A stretch of DNA of 64,000 nt, taken from positions 84,808 through 148,807 of the forward strand of contig CAZQTW010000006.1 of assembly GCA_964596165.1 (NCBI GenBank). Direction: 5' to 3'. The notes beneath the pieces were generated by a model that saw nothing but the letters and a program-made list of their open reading frames with translations, had not been told where the DNA came from and made no database searches. Positions 17,834-26,900 of this stretch are shown here, one piece after another. The DNA comes from CAYUQT01 sp964596165 (GTDB lineage Bacteria; Planctomycetota; Phycisphaerae; UBA1845; JAFGLZ01). Each line of letters opens with the position of its first letter. Within the stretch, counting starts at the first letter, position 1. The translations under genes and the position numbers were made by a program.

Positions 17834-19942
17834 TCACGTCGCCGGTCGCACGCGGATACCGACCGGCCGACCGTCGGACCTCGTCACGCGACAGCAAAAC
17901 TCCCATGCCGAACCGCCGTTCAGCACCTTGATCAGGACCTTGTTGACGCCCCGAACCAGATGAACCGGGATGGCGTCCTGGTCCACGGTCAGCCCCCGCG
18001 GCTCCTTCGTGCCGAAAACCTGCTTGCCGTTGACCCAAAGCTTCATTCCATCGTCGCTGCCGGTGCGGAAGACAACATCCTGCTCCGTGTCGCTGCTGAT
18101 CTCGGCATAACCGTAGGCGACGACGTTCTCGGCGTCCGCCAGTGACTTTCTCAGGTTGATCCGCCCGGACGAATCACCGGTGACGACGGGCTTCCATTTC
18201 AGTTCCTTGTCGCCCTCCCGGTACGTCTTGGCCAAGTCAATCTCGCTCTCAGGAACGAACGCCTTGTCAAAGCCGCTCCAGTCGGGACTGGGCCACGGAC
18301 CGATCAGCCACCATTGCGTGATCAGACCCAACCGGCCGGGCACATCCGACTTCTCGCCCAATGACCTCATCCGCTCGACCATCTCGCCGAGTCTGCCGGC
18401 CGGCACGGCGTTCATGTCCACTATGCGGTTGTAGATCGCCAGCGCCTGCACGCTCTTCGTCCGGTCCATCTTGTCGGCGATGGCCAAGTAGGCGTCGATG
18501 GCCGCCCGACGGACGCCCGGATTGTCGAACGTCAGCCATCTCTCCACGGCCGGAATCGACCTCGGATCGGCGATCCCCGCAACGCCCTCCAATACCCCCA
18601 CAACTGTCGCGGACCCCAGCGTCTCCGGATGCCTGCCGAGAATCTCGTCGTAGATCCCCAGCACCTTGACCGCGTCCTTGCCGCCGCCCGTCTTCAGCAA
18701 CTGCCGCGCAAAGACAACATACGCGTCCGCCGCCGCCGCCTGCACCCGGGGCGTCCCCTTGCGCAACGCGTCGAGAATCGAGGACTCCATGCCGGGATCG
18801 CCGGTATCGGCCATGGCGCGGACGGCAACACCGCGAATCTCCTCGTTGCCGTCCCTGCCGGCCGCAATCAAGGCGCTGAACCCCAGCGGATCGCGCCGCT
18901 TGCCAAGAACCGTCAGCAATTGCATGCGACGATCCGTCGGGGCCTTCGCACAGGCTCCGACAATCGCCGCCGTGACCTCACGACCGGGCATGCGGGCCAA
19001 CTCGCGCAAGATCTGATCGTCCGCCTCGGCCCCGTGTGCACCGCACATCCCGAGGAGTCGGGCAACCGCGGCCTTGTTGGCCACCTTCGCATATCCCGCG
19101 ATGACGGCCGTCCGGTACAACGCATCGCCGCCCACGGCGCCGACCTTGTCGTACGCCGCCAGCGCCGCGTCCTTCTTTCCCTCTCTGACGGCTGCTTCGG
19201 CCAAGCGAAGGCAGGCGTCCACGGCGACCGGACGAACCTGCTCCGCGCCCCGCTCGGCAAGGGACAAAACCATCGGTAACGCCGAGGCATCCCCGGCCTG
19301 TCCCAGGGCCTCGACCGCCGCCGCCTGAACGTTCACATCCTTGTTCTTCGCCGCATCAAGAAGCGCCGTCACCGAGATCTTGCAGCCCCGCCGCCCCAAG
19401 ACGTATAGCGCCTTCCGCCGGTCCCCCACCGCCGAGGCCGTCTTGGCGAAATGGGCGAGCGCCTGCGACGCCGCCTTGCCCGGAACCTGTTGAAGCGAGT
19501 TGATCGCGTGCTCGCGAAGGGCGTCGTCCTTCAGCGCCTCGGACAGCACCGGCACGACCTCGTCCCGACCAATCCAACCGAGACACTGCACCGCCAACTC
19601 GCGCGCCGGCAGTCGACGGTCGCCCTTCAGCACATCGATGAACACCCTACACATCTCGCCGCGATCGTAGGCCGCTCCCCCCTTTTCGCGGGCTCGAAGC
19701 ACGAGCCTTCGCAACGCATCGCTCGCGGCGAACGACAGCGTTCCATTGTCGTCGCAGGCCCCGTCGAGCAGGGGCTTGATCGCCGGTATGCCGACGTCGA
19801 TCAACTTCAGCGAGGCCGGAATCTGAGCATCGGCATCACGAAGCTGATTCACCCATACGGAAACATCCGTCTCCGCGGCCGCCGACGCGGCCGTCGTCAC
19901 GGTGCCGATCATCAAAACAGCGAGCCATCGTGTCGTCTTCAT
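17834..19942 (-). CDS. Exported HEAT-repeat protein with C-terminal sugar-binding-like domain
   Basis: This 702-residue protein starts at the ATG at 19942 (MKTTRWLAVLMIGTVTTAAS), giving a signal peptide cleaved near ASAAAETD. Residues 30-480 are about ten HEAT/armadillo-type alpha-helical repeats ('ALREHAINSLQQVPGKAASQ', 'EEIRGVAVRAMADTGDPGME', 'NPGVRRAAIDAYLAIADKMD'). The C-terminal 150 residues change character: WWLIGPWPSPDWSGFDKAFV, then VFRTGSDDGMKLWVNGKQVF and VNKVLIKVLNGG. This matches the 'PA14/GLEYA-like' beta-sandwich tail seen on planctomycete exported enzymes. No catalytic residues are visible; a scaffold for protein or polysaccharide contacts is the best guess. Gfo/Idh/MocA follows upstream with 43 bases spacing, so the two are probably co-transcribed. 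Confidence 0.75.
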   Translation of the reverse strand: MKTTRWLAVLMIGTVTTAASAAAETDVSVWVNQLRDADAQIPASLKLIDVGIPAIKPLLDGACDDNGTLSFAASDALRRLVLRAREKGGAAYDRGEMCRVFIDVLKGDRRLPARELAVQCLGWIGRDEVVPVLSEALKDDALREHAINSLQQVPGKAASQALAHFAKTASAVGDRRKALYVLGRRGCKISVTALLDAAKNKDVNVQAAAVEALGQAGDASALPMVLSLAERGAEQVRPVAVDACLRLAEAAVREGKKDAALAAYDKVGAVGGDALYRTAVIAGYAKVANKAAVARLLGMCGAHGAEADDQILRELARMPGREVTAAIVGACAKAPTDRRMQLLTVLGKRRDPLGFSALIAAGRDGNEEIRGVAVRAMADTGDPGMESSILDALRKGTPRVQAAAADAYVVFARQLLKTGGGKDAVKVLGIYDEILGRHPETLGSATVVGVLEGVAGIADPRSIPAVERWLTFDNPGVRRAAIDAYLAIADKMDRTKSVQALAIYNRIVDMNAVPAGRLGEMVERMRSLGEKSDVPGRLGLITQWWLIGPWPSPDWSGFDKAFVPESEIDLAKTYREGDKELKWKPVVTGDSSGRINLRKSLADAENVVAYGYAEISSDTEQDVVFRTGSDDGMKLWVNGKQVFGTKEPRGLTVDQDAIPVHLVRGVNKVLIKVLNGGSAWEFCCRVTRSDGRPVGIRVRPAT

Positions 19943-19985
19943 CGTCGCGTCTCCCGTGGGCTGGTTCATCGCTCATCCGTGTCGC

Positions 19986-21368
19986 CTAAAGCGTGTACGG
20001 CGGACGCATCACACGACCGATGAGACGGTTGGCCTGTTCGTCGCCGATGATCTGCTGCTTCTCGGCATCCCAATAGATGCGCCGACCGGTCAGGTAGGCG
20101 ATGTTCCCCAGGTTGCACACCGTCGTGCTGTGATGAATGATCTCGATGTCGGAACAGGGCCTCTTGCGCGATCTGACGCACTCGATAAAATTCTGCACGT
20201 GCGGCCAGTGCTGATCGCTGCTCCCCCCCTTGACGCCTTCCATCCGTGGGACGTCCTTGCCGTCCTTGCGGCGCGTTTCGGGGAAGACCTCCCAGCCGCC
20301 CCGGTTGACGACCAACGTGCCCTCCGTGCCGTGAAACGCCGTCCCGTATCCGACGCCGTGCTCGACGCGACCGTTGCAGTTCCGATGCGAGTAGGTCATG
20401 ATCCAATCGCCGAAATCATAAAGGACTTCGACGGTGTCCGGCGTGTCGCGGTTGTCCTTCAGACCGTACTTGCCGCCGCTGGCGGTCACGGACTTCGGAT
20501 AGCCGGCCTTCATCCCCCACAAACCGATGTCCATGACGTGAACGCCCCAGTCGGTCACCATGCCGCCGCCATAGTCGAAAAAGTAACGCCACTGATAGTG
20601 AAACCGATTCTTGTTAAACGGCCGCTTCGGCGCCGGACCCAGCCACATGTCATAGTCCACTTCCGGCGGAGGGGCGCTGTCGGGCGGATTGCCGAGCCCC
20701 TCAGGGGCGTCGTTGCCGTAATTCCACGTTCGAACCCACGAGATCTTCCCGAGCTTGCCGCTCTGAGCAATCTCGACGGCCTTCTGAAAGTGCTCGCCGC
20801 TCCGCTGTTGGGTGCCTACTTGAACCACCCGCCCGTAACGCCGGGCCGCCTCGACCATGATCCGACCTTCACGAATGTTGTGCGTCAGAGGCTTCTCAAT
20901 GTAGAGGTCCTTGCCGGCACGAAGGGCGGCCGTGCCCACCAACCCGTGCCAGTGATCCGGCGTGGCGCAGATCACCACGTCAACGTCCTTCCGGTCGAGC
21001 AGTTGCCGATAGTCCTTGTATTGGGCGATGCCGCTGCCGCCGGCCTTCTGGGCGCCCTCGGCCACACGCTTGGAGTCGACATCGCAGACGGCCACCATCT
21101 GCACAAGGGGACTCCGCTTGAAATCCTCCATGTTGTAAAGGCCCATCCCGCCGCAACCGATCAGGCCCACGCGGATCTTTTCGTTCGCGTCGACCTTTCC
21201 CTCCTTCTTCGCCGGGGCTCCTTCCGCCCACGCTCGTCCGGCCATGCCGGTCGTCATCGCGCCAATGGCCAATCCGCGAAGTACCTCTCTTCGCGTGGGG
21301 CTCGCCTTGACCGCTGCTTTTTCCGCACGACCGGAGTGACTTTCGCGACCCACGGAATCCGACGCCAT
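19986..21368 (-). CDS. Tat-exported Gfo/Idh/MocA family oxidoreductase
   Basis: This 460-residue NAD(P)-dependent oxidoreductase acts on a sugar or sugar derivative. The start ATG at 21368 follows GGGAGG by eight bases. The N-terminus has a Tat signal: SPTRREVLRGLAIGAMTTG, ending near GRAWAEGA, so the folded enzyme with cofactor is exported. Then comes the Rossmann fold IRVGLIGCGGMGLYN, the family motif GKDLYIEKPLTHN (EKP), and the C-terminal sheet domain with DYGGGMVTDWGVHVMDIGLW. This is a common planctomycete subgroup; specific substrates are unknown, and a related group removes blood-group sugars (GH109; not claimed here). It is divergent from the radical SAM gene with about 286 bases between starts. 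Confidence 0.92.
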   Translation of the reverse strand: MASDSVGRESHSGRAEKAAVKASPTRREVLRGLAIGAMTTGMAGRAWAEGAPAKKEGKVDANEKIRVGLIGCGGMGLYNMEDFKRSPLVQMVAVCDVDSKRVAEGAQKAGGSGIAQYKDYRQLLDRKDVDVVICATPDHWHGLVGTAALRAGKDLYIEKPLTHNIREGRIMVEAARRYGRVVQVGTQQRSGEHFQKAVEIAQSGKLGKISWVRTWNYGNDAPEGLGNPPDSAPPPEVDYDMWLGPAPKRPFNKNRFHYQWRYFFDYGGGMVTDWGVHVMDIGLWGMKAGYPKSVTASGGKYGLKDNRDTPDTVEVLYDFGDWIMTYSHRNCNGRVEHGVGYGTAFHGTEGTLVVNRGGWEVFPETRRKDGKDVPRMEGVKGGSSDQHWPHVQNFIECVRSRKRPCSDIEIIHHSTTVCNLGNIAYLTGRRIYWDAEKQQIIGDEQANRLIGRVMRPPYTL

Positions 21369-21654
21369 CGCAAACACCTCCCAATTACATGGACTTCGTT
21401 CAGGGCACCGCTTCGCGGGCACACGGGCATGCCCCGTGCTGCACCCGGCACCTACGTTGAATGACACAAACGGCCAAAGTCTATGGCGCGAAACCGGCTT
21501 TCGCAATACCGCCGGGACCTCCTCGCTGAGTGCTAAGCCCCTCTTGGTTGAAGGCCTTCCTGCCGTGGAATACAATGCGCTCGTACCCGGTCATTTGCTG
21601 CCGTCACGACGGTGGCGGCCGGCGTCGACCGAGCCTTCGAAGGTGACTCCACGA

Positions 21655-23088
21655 ATGAAGCGACGACGCCTCTTCTTGGCCAATCTCGGACGCCGAACCC
21701 ACGAGTACTTCCTGACGACTCCACCGATGGGCATCCTCTACCTGGCCGGTTACCTCCGCAGCAAGCTCGATTGGGACATCAAACTCGTCGACCAGCGGGC
21801 CCAGAATTGCACCGTGGAGCAACTGGCCCGCCAGGCCGTCGACTTCGAGGCCGACGTCGTCGGATTCGGGTCCATCACCACCAACGCTTACATGCTCAAG
21901 GACCTGACCCGCCTGGTCCGCCAAGCCCGGCCCGAGGCGTTCATCGCCATCGGTGGACCGCACGTGTCGGCATTCCGCGAGGAAGCCATGGACGGCACGG
22001 TCGCCGACGTCGCCGTCCCCGGAGAAGGCGAACTCGCTTTCGAACAAGCAATCCGGGCCCGCTTCGACGGCGGGGACCTCAGTCGAATTCCCGGACTCAT
22101 CTGGCGGAACCGCGAGGGACACGTCGTCACGAACCCCGGGCAGACGCCCCTCATCGACGATCTCGACACGTTGCCCTTCCCCGCCTATGACCTCATCGAC
22201 GTAAGGGAGTACTGGCGCTTGCAATCGCTCGCGCCGATCGGCCGGCGGAGATACGTCTCCCTCGTCAGCAGCCGAGGCTGCCCGTACCAATGCATGTGGT
22301 GTCACGAGGTCTTCGGCAAACGATACCGAACCCATTCGCCGGAACGTATCGTCGCGGAGGTCGAAGCATACCTCCGAACATGGGGTCCGAACGAAATCGA
22401 GTTCCTCGACGATTGCTTCAATCTTAAGCCCGAACGCGTCTTGGCCTTCTGCGACCTGGCCCAGAAGAAGGGCCTTCGCTTCAAAATCGGGTTCCCCAAC
22501 GCCCTGCGGACGGACATCCTCACGCAAGAAGTAATCGATGCGCTGACCGATACCGGAATGTACTACTCCGCATTCGCCCTAGAGACCGCCTCACCTCGGC
22601 TTCAACAGTACACGGGCAAACGCCTCAACATCCCGCGATTCCTCTCCGGCGTCGAAATGGCGGTGAAAAAAGGCGTCTTCTCGAACGGGCTGGCCATGCT
22701 GGGTTTCCCCACCGAAACGGAAACCGAACTCCAACAAACGATCGACACGATGACCGACTCGAAGCTCCATGTGGCTTCGTTCTTCACGGTTACCCCATTC
22801 CCCAAAACCCGACTCTATGATGAGGTGATGGCCAAGCACCCCGAGAAACTGAGGGGCCTGTCCTACAACGACACGAGCTACGCCGCCGTTCGGGTCAACT
22901 GCTCCGACCTGCCCGACGACGTGCTGTTTGCCTACCAACGAAAGGCGAATCTGAAGTTCTTCCTGCGACCCTCCAGAATGTACCGCATCCTTCGCGATTT
23001 CCCCCAGCGGCGCTACCTGCCGACCTATCTGCCCAACTATCTGATGCGGGTAACCAAGGGGCTGTTCGACAAGAACGAGCAGCACTGA
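21655..23088 (+). CDS. B12-binding domain radical SAM protein
   Basis: This 477-residue enzyme has an N-terminal cobalamin-binding Rossmann-like domain (residues 1-165: TTPPMGILYLAGYLRSKL, DVVGFGSITTN, IAIGGPHVSA) and a radical SAM core with C209-x3-C213-x2-C216 in SSRGCPYQCMWC. An Elp3-like core follows (FALETASPRLQQYTGK, AMLGFPTETETELQQTIDTM). Such proteins carry out methylations, ring contractions or lipid/antibiotic modifications; the substrate is unknown. The start is the ATG at 21655 (MKRRRLFLANLGRR); the frame is open further up but without similarity. It is alone on the plus strand and ends before a bidirectional terminator. Confidence 0.9.
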   Translation: MKRRRLFLANLGRRTHEYFLTTPPMGILYLAGYLRSKLDWDIKLVDQRAQNCTVEQLARQAVDFEADVVGFGSITTNAYMLKDLTRLVRQARPEAFIAIGGPHVSAFREEAMDGTVADVAVPGEGELAFEQAIRARFDGGDLSRIPGLIWRNREGHVVTNPGQTPLIDDLDTLPFPAYDLIDVREYWRLQSLAPIGRRRYVSLVSSRGCPYQCMWCHEVFGKRYRTHSPERIVAEVEAYLRTWGPNEIEFLDDCFNLKPERVLAFCDLAQKKGLRFKIGFPNALRTDILTQEVIDALTDTGMYYSAFALETASPRLQQYTGKRLNIPRFLSGVEMAVKKGVFSNGLAMLGFPTETETELQQTIDTMTDSKLHVASFFTVTPFPKTRLYDEVMAKHPEKLRGLSYNDTSYAAVRVNCSDLPDDVLFAYQRKANLKFFLRPSRMYRILRDFPQRRYLPTYLPNYLMRVTKGLFDKNEQH

Positions 23089-23154
23089 TCGCCGCCGTCC
23101 GACATCGCGATCGCAAGGCCTCGCGCCAAGGTTCGCGCCGTAAGGACAACAAGC

Positions 23155-23192
23155 GGACCCTCCGTGAGAACCATCGCTCTCACGGAGGGTCC
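23155..23192. terminator. Strong bidirectional hairpin terminator between convergent genes
   Basis: A perfect 15-bp stem, GGACCCTCCGTGAGA with TCTCACGGAGGGTCC, and an eight-base loop. It lies between the radical SAM stop (23088, plus) and the ferritin stop (23233, minus). No long U-tract is seen on either side. Confidence 0.75.
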
Positions 23193-23232
23193 GTATCACG
23201 CGGACAAGTCCGAGTTGTGGAAAGATCGGGAC

Positions 23233-23664
23233 CTAGATCTCTTCAAGAAGCGTGGTGAACGTGTCGTGGTGCTCCTCCTCGTCGGAGAGGATCTCCTGGA
23301 AGAGCTTCCACGTCACCTCGTCATTCTCGGCCTGGGCGACCTTCATGATTTCCTTGTAAAGCGTGATGGCCCCCTCTTCGTCCTTCGCGTCGCGCTCGAT
23401 CATCTCCTTGAGCGTCTCGCCGACAAAGATCGGCTCCGGCTTCGTCGTGGGAATGCCGCCCAAGTAGTTCAACCGCTCGGCAATCGACTCCGCATGCTTC
23501 ATCTCATCAATGGCGATGCTCTTCAGCTCATCCTTCACGGCAAAACCCTTCACGCCGCTCCAGAGAACGTGCTGCCACATGTACTGGACAACGACTTGAA
23601 GCTCCCGCGCAATCGCCTTGTTCAGCAGATCCAACAGCTTCGCCGATGCCTTCTGCATTGCCAT
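23233..23664 (-). CDS. Bacterioferritin-like/ferritin-like diiron protein
   Basis: This 143-residue four-helix protein starts at the ATG at 23664 (MAMQKASAKLLDLLNKAIAR), with GAGGAG about nine bases upstream. Ferroxidase-type ligands are visible: E21 in AIARELQVVVQYMWQH, E54 and H57 in IDEMKHAESIAERL, a Glu in DAKDEEGAITLYKEI and the E-H set in ILSDEEEHHDTF. It is shorter than classic bacterioferritin (about 155-160), and no Met-52-type haem ligand can be placed confidently. Likely roles are iron storage or peroxide detoxification in the cytoplasm. It is monocistronic. Confidence 0.85.
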   Translation of the reverse strand: MAMQKASAKLLDLLNKAIARELQVVVQYMWQHVLWSGVKGFAVKDELKSIAIDEMKHAESIAERLNYLGGIPTTKPEPIFVGETLKEMIERDAKDEEGAITLYKEIMKVAQAENDEVTWKLFQEILSDEEEHHDTFTTLLEEI

Positions 23665-23761
23665 GGTGATGGTCTCCTCATTCAGATTGCCCTGGGCCCG
23701 CAAGCGCGGCACTCTACCACGTCAAATGTCGATGTCAACACCCCATCGACGTTCAAACCCC

Positions 23762-25177
23762 CTATCGCGTGCCCGCTTCAATGCGGTCTATCTGGCGAAC
23801 GATCGACCCGCCGATGGCCTCGTTCAGTCCCGGCGCAAAGGGGGCGGGGTTCCCAACCCGATACAACGCGGAATCCCGCACCTCGTACCCCCCTTCCTTG
23901 AGGATCTCATCCACCGGCAGATAGCTGAACACCTGTTGCGAGTACCCCCAGACAACCACGGACCTCGACCCAAACCACGTGCGAATGAGTCTCGCCCATT
24001 CGGCCACCGGCTCCCCCGCCAGATACGCCACCCACTGATCGGCGGACAGCCGAATCACCCCCACGGGCTCGTAATCGCCCTTCACAAAGGGACCGCCCTT
24101 GTCGTACTCATCGAGCCAGTACCGAGCCGCATTCAGCGTGTAGTCCTTCGCCGTCCGGGCCATATCCTCATAGAACGACCGCGGCGGCGGGGTGCCGCGT
24201 TTGAGAAAGACAACGTCCATCGTGGCGGCAAGTCGAAGCACACTCGGCTTGCTTTCCCGATCCAGCGCGTTCATGACGGCGGTGGCCAACTCCGTGCCGG
24301 CGGCTTGCAAGTCGTCCGGTTTGGACGGCCGAAACTTCCTCGTGTTCAGATCGGCCAGACAACGCGGACGGACGTTGCCCGCGGCCCCTTGCAGGAACTG
24401 CACGTGGACCGCTTGGCCCAGTCGCGACCGGAGCTCCCGTCGGGTAACCCCCGGGTATTCGGCCGAAATCTTCGACAACGCGTATCCGTACACGATCACA
24501 GGATGACACGCGTAGGAAAAGAGGACCGCCCGTGTCTTGCCTTCCGGCGAGGCCAATCGCATCACCCACACCCCCGGTTCGTAAGGCCCCTCGGGATTCG
24601 GTGCCATGACCGTCCGGCCGTCCGCCTGACGGCCCCGACGGTTGATCCCCACGTCGCAAGTCCCGTGATGGAAATAGACCGCCACCGGCTTGAGCTGCCC
24701 CGCCGCGGCCGTGACCATCTCGATGACCTTCCCTTTGAGCCGGTTCATGTACGCTCGCTCAACCTCGGTGGCCTCGCCGCAACCGGCCATGATCTCGCGA
24801 TACATCATCGGACCGCTGTGCGTGTGCGAGCAATTGAGAATGACGTACTCCGGCCGGATGTCGAGCGCGCCCGCAATCTCCTCCCGCATCTGTTCGCCGA
24901 GCCAATGAGGAAGACCCGCCAAATCAAATGATACGATGACGAGCGTGACATTCCCGGCGTCCCGGAGCACGGTAACGCCCGCCCGGAGCGGATCGAGAAC
25001 ACCGTCGGACTTCGTCTCCTTGCAGCCTCGCCCGCCCAGATGAATCCCGACAGGCGGCGTAATGTCGATTTCCGCAAAACCCGCCAGTCCGCACGGCGAA
25101 GCCGCCGCAACGCTATCCGTCCAACACGCCCAGACCATCACCGTCATAACGTTCAACACCCCAAACACCGACCTCAT
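23762..25177 (-). CDS. Exported neutral/alkaline ceramidase-like protein
   Basis: This 471-residue protein starts at the ATG at 25177 (MRSVFGVLNVMTVMVWACWT), giving a signal peptide ending near DSVAAAS. The mature start GFAEIDITPPVGIHLGGRG is the N-terminal hallmark of the neutral/alkaline non-lysosomal ceramidase family. The metal-site motif ILNCSHTHSGPMMYR and YACHPVIVYG follow, with LQGAAGNVRPR later. True neutral ceramidases are about 650-700 residues and have a C-terminal immunoglobulin-like domain; this one has only the catalytic part, as in most planctomycete homologues. Ceramide hydrolysis is therefore a family inference. It is divergent from the alpha/beta hydrolase gene. Confidence 0.85.
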   Translation of the reverse strand: MRSVFGVLNVMTVMVWACWTDSVAAASPCGLAGFAEIDITPPVGIHLGGRGCKETKSDGVLDPLRAGVTVLRDAGNVTLVIVSFDLAGLPHWLGEQMREEIAGALDIRPEYVILNCSHTHSGPMMYREIMAGCGEATEVERAYMNRLKGKVIEMVTAAAGQLKPVAVYFHHGTCDVGINRRGRQADGRTVMAPNPEGPYEPGVWVMRLASPEGKTRAVLFSYACHPVIVYGYALSKISAEYPGVTRRELRSRLGQAVHVQFLQGAAGNVRPRCLADLNTRKFRPSKPDDLQAAGTELATAVMNALDRESKPSVLRLAATMDVVFLKRGTPPPRSFYEDMARTAKDYTLNAARYWLDEYDKGGPFVKGDYEPVGVIRLSADQWVAYLAGEPVAEWARLIRTWFGSRSVVVWGYSQQVFSYLPVDEILKEGGYEVRDSALYRVGNPAPFAPGLNEAIGGSIVRQIDRIEAGTR

Positions 25178-25371
25178 TGGCGTACACCTCCGAACCGACT
25201 CCACTCCTGGCTGCCTTTCCCGTGAACCCGTTGATACAACGCAGCGCACCGCCTGTCAAAACCATTGACCAGGCCCTTGGCGCACGGGAGGGCCACGCGT
25301 ATAGTATTCGCCTAAGCGGCAATGCGGTGCGGTTAGAGGGTGGCGGCTGCCTCAATTGGGGGGCGGTCGCG

Positions 25372-26634
25372 ATGTACATGCCTAGACCGAGTGGCCTTGC
25401 CTTGTGTGGGCGCGGCCGGAGGCAAGTCCTTTACGAGGCACGTTTTGTGTTGACTTCTGCATCGGATTTGGGCTCCTGGCTTTTGTCCGCAGTTGCGGTC
25501 TATCCCACAAACGCTTGGATCGTGTGGGATCTGATTGCCCGAAACTGGGCCCTGTCGGCCATCTGCCTCACATTCCTCATTCTTGGGATAACACCGCTCC
25601 TAATCGTTAGAAAATATGTCAACCTTTCCCTCAACATCATGAAAGAAACCCCACCGCCCCTGTCGATGGGACCACGTGACTTTGTTCCGCTCACCGGCGG
25701 TGAGGAAGTCGAGTTCCGGTCGTTCGACGGGCTGACACTCCGCGGTGTCTTTCACAGCGGCAACTCTGATCTACCGGCACGCGGAATGATTATCTTCGCC
25801 CACGAGTACGCCAGCGACAAGGATAGTTGTGCCCGGTATTGCAGGCCATTGCTCGAAGCCGGCTACGACATCTTCAGCTTCGACTTCCGCGGGCATGGAG
25901 ACAGCAGCCCCGAACCGGGCTACACCCCCCGCCAATGGGCGAGCGACCGCGAAGTCAGCGACATGGTCGGCGCCATCGCCTTCGTCGAGGATTGGCTCGA
26001 GGCCCATCACCGGCCGGTTGAACTGGGTCTGTTCGGCATCAGTCGCGGCGCGGGGGCGGCCATCCTGGCGGCGCAGAACAATCCGCGCGTCAAGGCCATC
26101 GTCGTGGACGGCGCCTTCAGCACCGACTCCACGATCGAGTACCTGATGCGACGATGGGCCTACATCTTCGCCAAGGTCCGCTTCGTGTACGAAAACCATC
26201 CGCCGGCCTTCTGGCGATTCCTCCGCTGGGCCATGATTCAACAGGCCCAACGGGAGCTGGGCGTCGAGTTCCCCTCCGTACGCAAGGCCCTGATGCGGAT
26301 GCAACCCCGCCCCATGTTCTTCATCCACGGACAGAAGGACACCTACATCCCCGTCGAACAGACGGAAGCACTCTACGCGCTCGCCTCACAGCCGAAGTAC
26401 CGATGGATTGTCCCAGGGGCCAAGCATAATCAGCCCGTGATCGTTCAGCCCGAGCAGTACGCGGCCCGAACCGTCGCCTTCTTCGACCGGTACCTCGCCG
26501 GAATCGAACCGGGACATACCTTCTTCACGGACGGCATCATCTCCGAACTCAGCCGGCCGCTGGCCGAACCCGAAGTCGCCGCCGCCGGAGAACGCCTCCG
26601 CGGCCAAGCCGTCGGAGCCGGCGCACGACGATAG
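25372..26634 (+). CDS. Membrane-anchored alpha/beta hydrolase
   Basis: This 420-residue protein has one N-terminal membrane anchor (WALSAICLTFLILGITPLLI) followed by a serine hydrolase domain. Features are FRSFDGLTLRGVFH, the oxyanion region MIIFAHEYASDKDS, FSFDFRGHGDSS, the nucleophile elbow GISRGAG with Ser flanked by Gly-x-Ser-x-Gly, the acid in HGQKDTYIPVEQ and the His in VPGAKHNQPV. The RKYVNLSLNIMKETPPPLSMG linker is typical of planctomycete homologues. The start is uncertain: ATG at 25372 or GTG at about 25522, because the frame is open up to 25177 where the divergent gene begins. Substrate unknown; ester or peptide bonds are possible. Confidence 0.75.
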   Translation: MYMPRPSGLALCGRGRRQVLYEARFVLTSASDLGSWLLSAVAVYPTNAWIVWDLIARNWALSAICLTFLILGITPLLIVRKYVNLSLNIMKETPPPLSMGPRDFVPLTGGEEVEFRSFDGLTLRGVFHSGNSDLPARGMIIFAHEYASDKDSCARYCRPLLEAGYDIFSFDFRGHGDSSPEPGYTPRQWASDREVSDMVGAIAFVEDWLEAHHRPVELGLFGISRGAGAAILAAQNNPRVKAIVVDGAFSTDSTIEYLMRRWAYIFAKVRFVYENHPPAFWRFLRWAMIQQAQRELGVEFPSVRKALMRMQPRPMFFIHGQKDTYIPVEQTEALYALASQPKYRWIVPGAKHNQPVIVQPEQYAARTVAFFDRYLAGIEPGHTFFTDGIISELSRPLAEPEVAAAGERLRGQAVGAGARR

Positions 26635-26715
26635 GCAGGTTCTCAGATTCAGAGCTCGGATGGTAACGAGAACGGACCAGCCTCACTGTTCCGGGTGTGA
26701 TCGCGCAGCCGTGCC

Positions 26716-26835
26716 CTACACGTCGATGCTTGATACCTCTCGGAAAGCGATCACGCGGCAACCTCGAAACTCAAATGACTCCCGACCGCCGTAGACCACA
26801 CACCTATTCAAGTTCATCCCGGCGGCGAGACCGGA
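26716..26835 (-). pseudogene. Possible remnant of a DUF4143-type AAA ATPase C-terminus
   Basis: The minus-strand frame ending at TAG 26716 reads CVVYGGRESFEFRGCRVIAF, then REVSSIDV. This recalls the last strand of DUF4143/AAA ATPases ('LVYGGDESY...GVRVLPWREL'). Nothing upstream continues it. The match is weak. The rest of the 26635-26900 gap shows no gene. Confidence 0.2.
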
Positions 26836-26900
26836 GTAATAATCCAACGGTGCTACCCGTCGTGTGCAATCCGAGTGCGGCGCCGAGCACCCCCGATCGG

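Noticed and set aside
21436..21654. Longer N-terminus for the radical SAM protein
   Set aside because: These 73 codons overlap the promoter and 5' region of the divergent oxidoreductase and show no similarity; MKRRRLFLAN is the natural start.
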